Assembly: GCA_022828595.1 (NCBI GenBank)
Contig: JAKGHH010000001.1
Coordinates: forward strand, 204,681,813 to 204,745,812
From: Nelumbo lutea
Lineage: Eukaryota; Streptophyta; Magnoliopsida; Proteales; Nelumbonaceae
Direction: 5' to 3'
Length of the DNA stretch: 64,000 bases
The notes beneath the pieces were generated by a model. It was not told where the DNA came from. It saw only the letters and a list, made by a program, of their open reading frames with translations, and searched no databases. Below are positions 9,889 through 20,779 of this stretch, piece after piece (the stretch's first letter is position 1; every line of letters begins with the position of its first letter). Position numbers and translations under genes: made by a program.

Positions 9889-10330
9889 GCGGAGATTGAA
9901 AAATTTGTGAAAAAAGTTCTAAGGAGTTTACCAATTAAATTTGACCATGTGGTGGCTGCCATTGAAGAAGCCAAAGATTTGACTAAACTATCCATGCATG
10001 AGTTAATGAGCTCACTTGAAATTCATGAGGATAGAATGAAAAAAATTCTCATCTTCTTTACTAGAGCAAGCTTTTCAGTCCAAACTCACCTTGCAAAAAA
10101 GAAAAAGAATGATAGTGAAAAAGAAACTCCAAGAGAATGGTCGTATCAACGCAAAGGAAGAGGATACCAAAATAATGGAAGAGGACAAGGAAGAGGTAGA
10201 TCATATGGAAGAGGAAGAGGTGAAAACAAAACAATGGTTGTTTTATTTGCAAGAAAGACAACCATTTGCCCCAAGATTGTTTTTTCAGATGTAAAAAAAA
10301 TGCAAAAATGATGTTCATGCCCCAAAAGAT
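9889..10330 (+). pseudogene. Copia element 2: gag fragment
   Basis: From about 9889 the frame reads Copia Gag C-terminal sequence: 'KKVLRSLPIKFDHVVAAIEE', then 'LMSSLEIHEDRM', then an arginine/glycine-rich 'GRGRSYGRGRG' stretch. A CCHC zinc knuckle follows only after a frameshift near 10230, where Cys and His codons appear in another frame. The N-terminal half of Gag is absent and replaced by unrelated sequence. Element 3 on the other strand has the same block with a similar order, which supports the call. Confidence 0.75.
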
Positions 10331-10429
10331 TGCATATTTAAGGAGAAAGAACAAGCCCACCATATTGAAAATGATGATTTAGAAAATCATCTATTTTACT
10401 CTTGTATGAATATCCAACAAGAGCCAAAA

Positions 10430-11708
10430 GAAGTTTGGTATTTGTGGCTGTAGTAACCACATGAAAGGAAACAAAGAATGTTTTCTTGAGCTGAATGAAC
10501 ATGTCAATTCTCAACTGAAGCTTGGAAATGGCAAACTCCAAAGTGTTGAAGGAAAGGGAGTTGTTGTAGTCCAAACTAAGCAAGGTAACTCTAAACTCAC
10601 CTCAGATGTTCTTTATGTTCATGGTTTGACTCAAAATTTGCTTAGTGCTGGACAACTTATACAAAAAGGTTATGAGATGTATTTTGACAATGATGAATGT
10701 GTAATAACCGATAAGAAGAAAGGTCAAATCATTGCTAGAGTAAAAAAGACTGCAAACAAAGTATTTCCATTAACCATATCCTATGATGTGAACTATGGGC
10801 TGAAGAGTGAGAAATTGGATGAGTCCATGTTATGGCACTTGAGATATGGACACTTGAATTTCAGAAGTATCTCTTTGTTAAATCATAAGAGTATGGTGAT
10901 TGGACTTCCTCAAATTGGTAGAGAACATAGAGTATGTGAAGGTTGTGTCTATTGGAAGCATCATAGGCTTCCATTTTCAGAGAGATCATGGCATTCAAAG
11001 GCACCACTGGAGCTAGTTCATGCTGACATTTGTGGTCCCATGAGGACACCTTCCTTCAACAACAAGAGATACTTTCTTCTCTTTGTTAATGATTTTACTA
11101 GAATGATGTGGATATATTTCTTAGATGCAAAATCATAAGCATTGCCTACTTTTATTCAATTCAAAGCTTTAGTTAAGAAGCAAAATGATCACAAATTAAA
11201 AGCTTTGAGGACTGATAGAGGAAAAGAGTCTATATGGAGAGAATTTGGGAAGTTTTGTGAAGAACAAGGCATCAAAAGAGAGTTGACAATAAGGCATACC
11301 CCATGACAAAATGGAGTAGTTGAAGGAATAAATAGAACCATTATAGAAATGGCAAGAAGCATGATGCAAGGTAAAAATCTCCCCAAAAATTTCTGGGCTG
11401 AAGTAGTTCATACTGGTATTCACATATTAAATTACTTTTCCACCAAATCTGTGCAAAATAAAACACCTTTTGAAGCATGGCACAAAAAAGAAGTCTGTTG
11501 TTAACTCATTTAAAGTGTTTGGCTGCATTGCTTATGCTCACACTTCCTCAAAGAAGAGAGAGAAGTTTGATGGCAAATGTGATAAATGTATCTTCCTTGG
11601 TTATAGTGATGAATCCAAAGGTTACAGATTGCTTAATCCAACTACAAATGAGTTGGTAATTTCAAGAAATGTAATATTTAATAAAGAGGGAGCATGGAAC
11701 TTTGAATA
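10430..11708 (+). pseudogene. Copia element 2: protease and integrase
   Basis: After about 10452 a protease reads 'CSNHMKGNKECFLELN', but the catalytic Asp-Ser that normally precedes Gly-Cys-Ser-Asn-His-Met is missing through a small deletion around 10440-10448. The integrase follows: an HHCC zinc finger ('LWHLRYGHLN' ... 'CEGC') at 10830-10950, then the core with 'HADICGP' and 'FVNDFTRMMW'. Stops occur at 11137 and about 11305. The Glu region 'QNGVVEGINRT' is readable, so the D,D,E residues can all be traced. After a frameshift near 11490 the integrase C-terminus continues as 'VFGCIAYAH' and 'KCIFLGYSDESKGYRL' to a stop at 11707. It is not functional. Confidence 0.85.
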
Positions 11709-12015
11709 AAATTCTCCACAAACAAAGAAATGTGTTGTAAAAGAGGAAGAAGTGGTGCCCAATGCCCATGAGCATGATACAACTACATCAAATGCAAGGC
11801 CAACAAACTTAAGAAGATCAAGCTCAACAAGTTTCAGCCCAAGAATGGATCCCTCAAGTTCAAGAAACCAAGATCCATGGAAAATAAGCCAAAGTCATAT
11901 AGATTTTGATACTCCACCAAGAAAGGTACATTCACTTCAAGAAATCTTTGATTCTTGTGATGTTGCATTTCTTGCATTAGAACCACAGAAGTTTGAAGAA
12001 ACTTCAAAAGAATAA

Positions 12016-12720
12016 GTGTGGGTGAAAGTTATGGATGAAAAAATTGAAATGATAAAGAAGAATAAGACATGGGAGTTGGTAAATAAATCCAAAGAAAAAA
12101 AAGTGATTGAACTGAAATGGGTTTACAAAATGAAGTTCAATGAAGATGGGTCAATCTAAAAGCACAAAGCAAGATTAGTGGCTAAAGGCTATGCCCAACA
12201 GTCGGGGGGTAGATTTCTGTGAGAAATTTGCACCAATTGCAAGAATGAAAACAATCAGAAATGTGCTTGTACTTGCTGCTCAACTAAAACTGCAAGCGTT
12301 TCAATTTGATGTGAAATCAGCCTTCCTAAATCGAGATTTAGAAGAATAAGTTTATATTGAACAACCACAAGTATATGTGATAGAAGGAAAGGAGGAGAAT
12401 GTTTACAAGCTTCGAAAAGCTTTTTATGGCCTAAAGCAAACACCTTGGGCGTGGAATATCAAGATTGATAAATATTTCTATAAGAATGGATTTGAAAAAA
12501 GTCCAAATGAGCCATCACTCTATGTCAAGAAAGAAGGTATGCATGATTTTATCCTTGTTTGTCTTTATGCTGATGATTTGATCCAAAATTGTTTAATGAG
12601 TTCAAATTAACAATGACCAACGAATATAAGATGATTGATTTGGGATTAATGAGATTCTTTCTTGGGATTCAAATAAAGCAAAGAAATGTGAAATTTTTAT
12701 GTCCTAAGAGAAGTATGTTG
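12016..12720 (+). pseudogene. Copia element 2: reverse transcriptase
   Basis: RT_2-type reverse transcriptase read through stops and frameshifts. It starts with 'KNKTWELVNKS' and 'LKWVYKMKFNEDGSI', continues 'HKARLVAKGYAQQ', then 'VYKLRKAFYGLKQTPWAW' at 12400-12450. 'CLYADDLI' (the catalytic Y-x-D-D box) is at about 12560-12585. 'YKMIDLGLMRFFLGIQI' follows in the next frame. At least one stop replaces a codon in the N-terminal third and a one-base insertion in a G run (12205) breaks the frame. Confidence 0.85.
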
Positions 12721-12725
12721 ATGAT

Positions 12726-13490
12726 TTGTTAAAAATGTTTCATATGTCAACATGTAAACCTCTAGCTACTCCAATTGTTGTCAATGAAAAGCTGTCAAAG
12801 GAGGATGGAGCAGAATTGGTAGATGCATCAACTTATAGAAGCCTTGTTGGTTCCTTGATTTATCTCACCAACACAAGGCCAAATATTGTTCATGCTGTCA
12901 ACATTATTTCAAGATACATGAACAAGCCAAGTAAAGTTCATTTTGGAGCAGTAAAGAGAATACTCAGATATATGAAAGGAATCAAGAACTTTGTGTTGAA
13001 ATATGAAAGTGAAAATGACTGCAAGCTGGTTGGATTTTCAGATTGTGATTGGGTTGGTTCCATAGATGATCGAAAAAGCACAACTGGATATGTTTTCTCT
13101 TTGGGAAGTAAAATGATCTCTTAATCATCAAAGAAGAAAAATATTGTGGCACTATCTTCAATTGAAACAGAATACACTTCAGCCACTAGTGCATCTTGTG
13201 AAGCAATTTGGCTTAGAAGACTTTTGAAAAACCTTCAATGTGTGCAAGATGGCCCAACTACAATCTACTATGATGACACTTCAGCTATTGTAATTACTAA
13301 AAATCTAGTTTTTTATGGAAGAACAAAGCACATTGAGCTGAAGCACCATTTCATCAGAGAGCCAACTGAGAAAAGAGATATCGAATTGAAGTTCATCAAG
13401 ACTGAAGGTCAACTTGCTGATGTCTTTACCAAGCCTCTAACTTCTGAAAAGTTCATGCATTTTAGATCTCTAATGAAAATTACAAATTAA
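12726..13490 (+). pseudogene. Copia element 2: RT-connection and RNase H
   Basis: Reads 'STYRSLVGSLIYLTNTRPNI', 'GFSDCDWVGSIDDRKSTTGY', then after one stop at 13122 'SSIETEYTSATSASCEAIWL', 'YYDDTSAI' and 'RTKHIELKHHFIRE'. It ends with 'LADVFTKPLTSEKF', the canonical C-terminus of plant Copia Pol. The single stop (TAA where 'SWSSKKQ'-like sequence is expected) separates two otherwise open pieces. The polypurine tract follows directly. Confidence 0.9.
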
Positions 13491-13600
13491 GAGGGGGTGT
13501 TGAAAAGCAAGAGTGGTAATTTTGTAATTTTTCTTTATGTTTTGTCTTTTGTATTATGTGGGTTGTCTTTCGAGTTGGCTGTTCCTTAGGAAGAGAAAAT
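13489..13600 (+). mobile_element. Copia element 2: polypurine tract and truncated 3' LTR
   Basis: The polypurine tract aagaggggg (13489-13497) is followed by tgttgaaaagcaagag, a typical Copia LTR start, at 13498. The LTR runs only to about 13600 before a different repeat begins. No matching 5' LTR was found upstream, so the element is truncated at both ends. Confidence 0.65.
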
Positions 13601-13604
13601 TTTC

Positions 13605-14115
13605 TGTCCCCACCAATCTAATTGGAACAAGTCGCCTTTACCGCCCAAATTTGAAACTAATGGAAGAAAGCCCTCTAACGGCAGTGTAAAGCCAATATCC
13701 TCTCCAGAGTGCGAGTTGCTCTCTTTCCCTCCCTCCCCACCGCCCCCGAACACCCTCATCGACATCAATAGCATGAGAAACCCCTTCATCACTGCCATCT
13801 TGCCGTAAAAACCCTACAACCATCTGCCGTATTGCGGTTGGAACTTTTCAACTGAGCTGGGTCCCAGAGTAAAAGATGACCCTGTAACCTGAGCTTCACA
13901 GCCGCTGCCATCTTGCCGTTGAAACTTGTCAACTGAGTCGAGTCCCAGAGTAAAAGACGACCCTGCAACCTGAGCTCCATCGCCGCTGTCATCTTGCCGT
14001 TGAAACTTGTCAACTGAGCCGAGTCTCGGAGTAAAAGACGACCCTGCAAACCAAGCTCCATTATCGTTGCCATCTTGCCGTTGAAACCCTGCAACTAAAC
14101 CGCATGCCATAGTTA
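13605..14115 (-). repeat. 81-bp minisatellite array, left inverted arm
   Basis: About four copies of an 81-bp unit containing 'gccatcttgccgttgaaac' on the + strand. On the minus strand the unit is exactly 27 codons and keeps an open frame, giving a repeating peptide like 'KFQRQDGSGDGAQVAGSSF'. About 200 bp of unique flank (13610-13810) belongs to the same block. The whole block recurs inverted at about 20025-20615. No known domain matches this Gln/Gly/Ser-rich repeat. It could be a captured gene fragment or arms of a larger element. Confidence 0.75.
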
Positions 14116-15388
14116 AAGACTCCAGACTCCATTATTTTTAATATATTAAGGATGAAATTTGAACTGGTATATCTGTGATTCGAAACTCAACGGATTCAAT
14201 TTTTAAGCTACCTAATTAAAGCTCCATTGTTAATGCCTACCAAAGCAGCTACTTTTTTTACAAGATTTGGAACATGAGGCCATGAACTATGTTTATTCCA
14301 AAATCCTAAAAATTCAAGTAACTGAACCATTATTTTGAAAACTACTAACGGTTTAGTTACTTGAATTTAAGGAAATCATGATTTCTTGCATCATTATATA
14401 ATTTAGTTACAAACATTTATGATTGGCTCAGACCGTGTTCTCTTCTTTTAAGAGATTTCACTATTTTTTGAGACTTTATAAATGTTCTATTAACTTTATT
14501 TTTATGACTGGTACTGTTGGACTCCTTCAAAACTTTGGAAAATTTCATCAGCTCTAATTTATCTAGTGCATATTGGTCATGATGACGATGATGATGATGA
14601 AGCACATCATTTAGAGCAAAAAACCATGAGCGCTATCCTCACTTTGAACAATTCCCTTCTATGACAGTATGAGGTTATTTTCACTTTGAACAATTCCCTT
14701 CTATGACAGTATGAGGTTATCCTCACTTTGAACAATTCCCGTGTATGAGGTTTCTCTATCACTGCTTCTCCGAACAAATTTAACATCGTAAAGGCTCAGA
14801 GTCATTGACCTTTGGATGTCCAAATATGACCTTAACGTACGAGATGGAGCTACCTCACTCCTCTCTTCGTCTCTTTATTTTGTTACTGTTACTATATAAT
14901 GGGTTGTGAATTACTACTACTTGAGTAAGATTGAACGATTGAATGATCTAGAAACTGATTGAACAATTGAATGATCCAAAATTTCTATTCATCAAATTTC
15001 CCACATATCAGGCTTCTAACTGATCCGCAATTACGGTATTCAAATACTCAAGGCAATTGACTAGTCCAATTATTCAAGGCAATAGATCATGTTCATTGTC
15101 CATTCCTCTGGGTGCTGCAAGCAACATGTTTGATGATGGGAAAATGAAAGTCAAATCCAAGTTTTGAACAGAATGATTTCATTGATTATCCAAGTTTCTT
15201 GTTTCAATATAATCAAATCAAAATAAGACCTAAATAAACTATTAACATGAATAAAACCTCTAGAGGATGAAGACAAAACTAAGTCCACCCCATATACACT
15301 AAACCAAAATAAACTATCTTGTTGAACCGCACCACACCACACCAACGATTCATATAACACCTACACTAACTTCAGGGTCATGCTTCAC
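14116..15388. other. Gene-free spacer
   Basis: No gene is recognisable. It contains a short (GAT)n-like run near 14580-14600 and a 42-bp tandem repeat. 15370-15388 is the start of another unit of the 81-bp minisatellite, cut by insertion of Copia element 3. Confidence 0.5.
14637..14752 (+). repeat. 42-bp tandem repeat, about 2.7 copies
   Basis: Unit begins tcactttgaacaattcccttct and ends gaggttat. Copies start at 14639, 14681 and 14723. The last copy is truncated. Confidence 0.9.
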
Positions 15389-15751
15389 TGATGGTTTGCA
15401 GATGATAGTAACAGTAAAATAAAAAATTATGATAGAGAAAACTGAATAGAGCTTAATGGATCGAGAGAAAAAAAATGAAGTTGTATTCTAATGTTTTTCT
15501 TTGATGAACTGAAGCAGTACAGAGGGGGATATATATAGAAGATGGAGTCGGTTGAAAGTGAACCGACGTACATGAACGAAGACTCATTAACTCACCTAGG
15601 GAAAGGTATCGGTAAACTTTGGAACTGAATTACTTTGGAAGATACAACGACTTGTATCGAGATGGAACAAACATTGAAAATAGACTTAGCTTTACTGTTA
15701 TTCGAGGTGACTGAATCACCGACTTCTGGAAATGTGAAACAACATTTAATA
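15389..15751 (-). repeat. Copia element 3: 3' LTR
   Basis: On the + strand it begins tgatggtttgcag and ends caacatttaata. A TATA-like run (tatatatag) lies near 15529-15538. It aligns over its full length with 19661-20019. On the minus strand it follows a purine tract (complement of 15752-15765). Confidence 0.9.
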
Positions 15752-16198
15752 CTCCTCCTTGGTGCACATTTCATCAACTCCAATCATGTCTCGTAACAAT
15801 TCAAACTTGCCTTTTGGTAGAGCCTTTGTGAATATGTCAGCTAACTGTTCTTTAGTTTTGCAATGTTTGAACTCTATTTCTTTGTTTCCTTCTGCTTCTC
15901 TGATAAAGTAATACTTGATGCCAATATGTTTGGTTCTGCTGTGAAATATGAGATTTTTTGCCATTGCAATAGCAGATTTGCTATCACAGTAAATTTCAGT
16001 AGCACCAACTTGTGGTTCTCCCATATCGTCAAATATCCTTTTGAGCCATATAGACTGGCTCGTTGTTATTGCTGCTGCAATATATTTTGCTTTAGCTGAT
16101 GATTGGGCAACAGCTTCTTGCTTCTTTGAAGCCCAAGAAAATATCCTTGATCCAAGTGTGAAAGCATAACCAGATGTGTTTTTCATGTCATCTACCAA
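15752..16198 (-). pseudogene. Copia element 3: RNase H
   Basis: Minus-strand frame reads 'TSGYAFTLGSRIFSWASKKQ', 'SSAKAKYIAAA', 'IYCDSKSAIAMAKN', 'RTKHIGIKYYFIREA' and ends 'LADIFTKALPKGKFELLRD', the classical Copia RNase H and Pol C-terminus. Catalytic acidic residues of the central 'YCDSKSAI' block are present. The usual E in the 'STAEAEY' motif is Lys here ('SSAKAKY'), probably a disabling change. The frame begins only after disrupted sequence at 16199-16417. Confidence 0.85.
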
Positions 16199-16417
16199 AC
16201 CTGCCCAGTCACTGTCAGTGTAGCCAATGAGCTTAGAGTCATGTGTGACTCTGTACTAAATTCCATAGCTCTTTGTTCCTTACGAATAACTTAGTATTCT
16301 TTTAGCTGCTCCATGATGAACTTGACTTGGGTTCTGCATGAATCTTGCTAGTAGACTAACTGCATACATGATGTCTAGTCTTGTAGCAGTTAAATAGAGA
16401 ATATTTTCAATCATACT

Positions 16418-17305
16418 TTAAAATTGTGATTCATTTGCCTTTGGTGAGTCATATTCCTTTTTGAATGCTTTAGTGTTGTCTAATGGAGTGGAGACTGTTT
16501 TGCATCCTTTCATTTTGAATTTCTTCAAAAGAGTTTCTGTATACTTCTTTTGTGAGATGAATGTCCCTTCTTCTTCTTGAGATATTTCAATTCCAAGAAA
16601 GTAGTGCATTAGGCCTAAATCAGTCATCTCAAAAGTCTTCATCATGTCTTCTTTAAACTTCTTGACCATCTTCCCATTATTTCCAGTATAAACGAGATTA
16701 TCAACATATAAAGAAACAATGAGAGTGTCATTTGTACCTTGAGTCTTGATGTAGAGTGTTGGCTCACTATAGTTCCTCCTGAATCCTTGCTCCAAGAAGT
16801 AATTGTCGATTCTGCTGTACCAAACTCGTGGAGCTTGTTTTAAGCCATATAATGCCTTCTTTAATATGAGAACTTTGCCTTCTTGCCCTTGCACTACGAA
16901 CCATTGAGGTTGCTCCACATAGATTTCCTCCTTAAGATAGCCATTGAGGAATGCAGATTTCACATCAAGTTGAAAAGTTTTTAATTTCTTCTATGCAGCA
17001 AGTGCTATCAATGCCCTGATTGTGTCAAGGCGAGCAACTAGAGCAAATGTCTCATTGTAGTCGATACCATATTGTTGTGAGTATCATTTGGCAACTAGAC
17101 TTGCTTTAAGCTTCTGGATTGAGCCATTTGAGTTAAGCTTTGTCTTGTAGACCCACTTAACTCCAATAGTGTCTTTGTCTTGTGGACGATCCACAAGCTC
17201 CCAAGTCTCATTTTTTTCAATCATTTTTATTTCTTCATTCATAGCTTTTCTCCATTTTTCTTCCTTAAAAGCTTCTTCAAAACTTTCTGGTTCTATGATC
17301 ATCAA
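16418..17305 (-). pseudogene. Copia element 3: reverse transcriptase
   Basis: Two open pieces (17084-17305 and 16418-16963) separated by stops. They read 'NETWELVDRPQDKDTIGVKW', then 'KSAFLNGYLKEEIYVEQP', 'KALYGLKQAPRVWYSRID', 'MTDLGLMHYFLGIEI' and 'SQKKYTETLLKKFKM'. The catalytic box reads Tyr-Val-Asp-Asn (about 16695-16706) instead of Tyr-Val-Asp-Asp, so the second catalytic Asp is lost. This is otherwise a typical RT_2 domain. Confidence 0.9.
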
Positions 17306-17368
17306 GTTGCATGTCTCATATATTTTTGTTAAGGATTTAGTTCGCCTTGGTGGTGAGTCCGGAGTAGA

Positions 17369-18366
17369 CTATGAAGCTTGTTCCGGTTCTGATTGTGTTG
17401 GCAAACTGATTTGATCACGATCTTCTTCAATTCTTTGACTTGGTAATAGAGGCAAATTGATAGTCTTTCTTTCAACTTCTTTTGTCTCCCAATTGTATGC
17501 AACATCTTTGTCAAAGCTTATGTCTCGACTGATTATGAGTTTTTCTTTCCATAAGCTATAGATCTGATAGCATTTTGATTGAGTACTATAGCCTAATAAA
17601 ATTCCTTTCTCAGTCTTCTCATCTAGTTTGCCTCTTTTCTCTTGTGGGACATGTGTGTAGCATATGCATCCGAAAACTCTGAGATGCTTTGCTGATGGCT
17701 TTTGCCCACTCCAAGCTTCAATTGGTGTCCTATCTTGCACAACTTTAGTAGGACATCTATTAAGCAGATAGACAGTAGTGTTTACTACCTCTGCCCAGAA
17801 AATTTTGGGAAGACCTTTTTCCAAGAGCATGGCTCTTGCAGTCTCTATAACTATTCAGTTTTTTCTTTCGGATACTTCAATTTGTTCTGAAGTGTACCCG
17901 ACTGTAAGTTGATGCTCCATGCCTTCATCTTCACAGAACTTGTTAAATTCATTGGAAGTATATTCTTTGCCTCTGTCACTTCTTATGGTCTTGATGTTGT
18001 GACCACTTTGCTTCTCAACACGGGCTTTGAATTTTTTAAAAATATCAAAGACCTGCGATTTTCTCGTAAGAAATAGACCCATGTCATTCTAGTATAATCA
18101 TCAATGAAGATGATGAAATACCTGTTTTGATTATTTGATGGAGTATGCATTGGACCACAAACATCTGTATGAATTAACTCCAATGGTGCTTTGGCTCTCC
18201 AAGTTTTGCCGGATGGGAAGGGTTGTCGATGTTGTTTTCCGAGCATACACCCTTCACAGACATTGTTGAACTCCTTGATAGCTGGTAGGTCACGCATCAC
18301 GTTCTTCTGCTGAAGAATCCTTAATCCATGGAAATTATAGTGTTCAAATCTTCTATGCATAGCCAC
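17369..18366 (-). pseudogene. Copia element 3: integrase
   Basis: The zinc-binding region is at 18230-18366 ('HRRFEHYNFHGLRILQQ' ... 'CEGCMLGKQHRQPF'). The core has 'HTDVCGPM', 'FIDDYTRMTWVYFL', 'RSDRGKEYTSNEF' and the Glu region ending 'EVSERKN'. It continues 'LPKIFWAEVVNTTVYLLNRC', 'VFGCICYTHVP' and 'GILLGYSTQSKCYQIYS'. Overlapping open pieces in different frames (17369-17830, 17855-18082, 17983-18366) show at least two frameshifts. Confidence 0.9.
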
Positions 18367-18559
18367 AACTCATCCACTTGTGCTTGCATTGTTATATAAC
18401 TTGCATCTTTCCATTGAATGGGGGAAGCACCTGTTTTCTGTCATTTTTGTTTTTGCAATTTCAAGGGATTTGTCTTACTTATCATAGATTGTGCAAGAGT
18501 TTCTCTCAAAATGTAGAGAGTAATTTTGACTTTTGTCTTTTCCGGTTGCTTCCATGAAG

Positions 18560-19600
18560 CCGCCATTACCAATTTTGACTTTTGTCTTGATTTTATGAAG
18601 GCTATGAAAGATGATTTCATTTTTAGTCATGTGATTACTACACCCACTGTCAAGATACCAAGTATCCTTTTTTTCTTCTATTGCAGAATGACAAGCATAA
18701 AAGAGATTATTTTCCTCATATTTTTTTTTTCTGAAAAATTAGCTTGATGGGTTTTCTTGAATCTACAAACATTTTCAACATGGCCAAATTTTTTACAGTT
18801 TTGGCACTGTGGTTTTCCTTTAAACTAGCAATCTTTCTCCAAGTGATTTATCTTCTTGCAAATACCACATGAAGAAAACTTGTCATTATTTTCTTTTGGT
18901 TTTCCTTGTGACTTTCTTCCATCAACTTTTGGTTTATGAGACCACAGATTAACTTTAGACTGAAAGGCAGATTCAATCGAATTTTCATTCTACCTGTCAC
19001 GCCTATTTTCATATGTCTCGAGAGAGCCCATCAATTCTGTTGGTGATAGTGTTTCTAGATCCTTTGTTTCTTCTATCACCGAAATTATTGGATCATATCT
19101 CTCTGTGCAAGAGATTAGAATTTTTTCGACTATTTTCTTGTCAGAAATAGTCTCCCCATAGGCTCTCATTTGATTTACTATTCCTTTTATTCTAGAATAG
19201 TAATCTTTTCCAGTCTCATTATCCTTCATCTTAAGATTTTAAAAATCCCTTCTAAATTTCTACAATTTAACAGTGCGTACCTTGACAGATCCTTGGAACT
19301 CCTCCTGTAGTGTATCCTATGCTTCTTTTGCAGTTGATGCGCCCATGATTCGAGGAAATATCTACTCAGCCATTGCTTGCTGTAAGCAGAATAGTGCTTG
19401 ACAATCATTTTGTTGATTTTCTTCATAGATCTTCTTTTGATTTTCTGAAAGAGTAGAGGTGTCTTTAGGAATGGAGAATCATTCCTCAACGATTCTCCAT
19501 AAACTTTGTGACCGAAAATAGGTCTTCATTTTGATGGACCAGAAGTCATAGTTTTCCCCATTGAAGATTGGAAGAGAAAGGGTGGAACGATTGGTTTCTG
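18560..19600 (-). pseudogene. Copia element 3: gag, zinc knuckle and protease remnant
   Basis: Minus-strand Gag: 'GKDYYSRIKGIVNQMRAYGE' and 'TLSPTELMGSLETYENR' (18990-19229), with the N-terminal piece at 19226-19489 in another frame. A CCHC knuckle can be read around 18780-18870 (Cys-Gln-Asn-Cys ... Gly-His-Val), with a second Cys-rich stretch upstream. Protease sequence near 18440-18660 is very degraded. The order Gag-knuckle-protease-integrase is canonical. Confidence 0.75.
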
Positions 19601-19647
19601 CACAAATTGTTTAGAAGAACTCACACCCAAGAGATTTGATCAAATGG

Positions 19648-19659
19648 GCTCTGATACCA
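19648..19659 (-). other. Copia element 3: primer binding site
   Basis: On the minus strand it reads tggtatcagagc, the standard initiator-Met PBS of plant Copia elements, one base inside the 5' LTR boundary at 19661. Confidence 0.95.
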
Positions 19660-19660
19660 C

Positions 19661-20019
19661 TGATGGTTTGCAGATGATAGTAATAGTAAAATAAAAAATT
19701 ATGATAGAGAAAACTGAATAGAGCTTAATGGATCAAGAGAAAAAAATGAAGTTGTATTATGATGTTTTTCTCTGAACCGAAGCAGTACAGAGGGGGATAT
19801 ATATAGAAGATGGAGTCGGTTGAAAGTGAATCGACGTACATGAACGAAGACTCATTAACTCACCTAGGGAGAGGTATCGACAGACTTTGGAACTGAATTA
19901 CTTTGGAAGATACAACGACTTGTATCGAGATGGAACAAACATTGAAAATAGACTCAGCTTTACTGTTATTCGAGGTGATTGAATCATCGACTTTTGGAAA
20001 TGTGAAACAACATTTAATA
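19661..20019 (-). repeat. Copia element 3: 5' LTR
   Basis: Full-length partner of 15389-15751, with the same termini and the same TATA-like run. On the minus strand it is followed by the PBS. Confidence 0.9.
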
Positions 20020-20024
20020 TTTAC

Positions 20025-20615
20025 TATGGGAACAGGCTCAGTTGTAGCTCAACGGCAAGATGGCAAAGGTGATGGAGCTCGGTTGTAGGGTTGTCTTTAA
20101 CTATGGCATGGGGCACGGCTCAGTTGTAGGGTTTCAACAGCAAGATGGCAAAGGCAATGGAGCTCGGGTTGTAGGGTCTTCTTTTACTCCGGTACTTGGC
20201 TCAGTTGACAAGTTTCAATGGCAAGATGGCAGTGGCGGTGGAGCTTGGCTTGCAGGGTCATTTTTTACTCTGGGACCCGACTCGGTTTACAAGTTCCATT
20301 AGCAATATGGAAGCGACAATGGAGCTCGATTTGTAGGGTTGTCTTTTACTCCGGGACCCGGCTCAGTTGACAAGTTTCAACGGCAAGATGGCAGCGGCGA
20401 TGGAGCTCGGGTTATAGGGTGGTCTTTTACTCTGGGACCCAACTCAATTGACAAGTTTCAACAGCAAAACGACAGATGGTTGCAGGTTTTTTACGGCAAG
20501 ATGGTAGTGGTGAAGGGGTTTCTCATGCTATTGGTATCGGTGAGGGTGATGGGGGCAGGTTTTCTTCCGTCAGTTTCAAATTTGGGTGTGTAAAGGCAAC
20601 GTGTTACAACAGATT
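20025..20615 (+). repeat. 81-bp minisatellite array, right inverted arm
   Basis: Six to seven units (one starting before the Copia insertion). On the + strand each unit reads through as 27 codons with peptide repeats like 'VDKFQRQDGSGDGARVIGWS'. Unit starts near 20201, 20281, 20363 and 20444 give the 81-bp period. The flank 20480-20615 matches the complement of 13610-13810, so unique sequence is shared as well as repeats. One unit carries a stop. It lies just upstream of the P450 pseudogene start. Confidence 0.75.
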
Positions 20616-20779
20616 TTTTTGTTCTTCCTTTGACTTTTTACCACCACACTTCCGTTGCTCCAACATATTTCCTATAAATGGAACAAATGTTCTGTCAAAA
20701 TGTATAACACAAGATCCCCCCTTAATCTTAATCCAACTCTTAGAAATTAGAATCAGTACGTACTGGTCACCATTCCATA

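Larger units (their letters stand above)
15389..20019 (-). mobile_element. Copia element 3, complete structure, minus strand
   Basis: Both LTRs are present (15389-15751 and 19661-20019), closely similar with scattered substitutions and small indels. A PBS lies next to the right LTR and a polypurine tract next to the left LTR, with gag-pol on the minus strand between. The flanks ttcac (15384-15388) and tttac (20020-20024) look like a 5-bp target duplication with one mismatch. Removing the element rejoins a unit of the 81-bp minisatellite, which independently supports the insertion point. Gag and pol carry stops and frameshifts. Confidence 0.9.

Noticed and set aside
13605..14115. CRISPR-like or satellite array
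   Set aside because: Units are adjacent 81-bp tandem repeats without spacers, in a plant genome; a coding-phase minisatellite fits.
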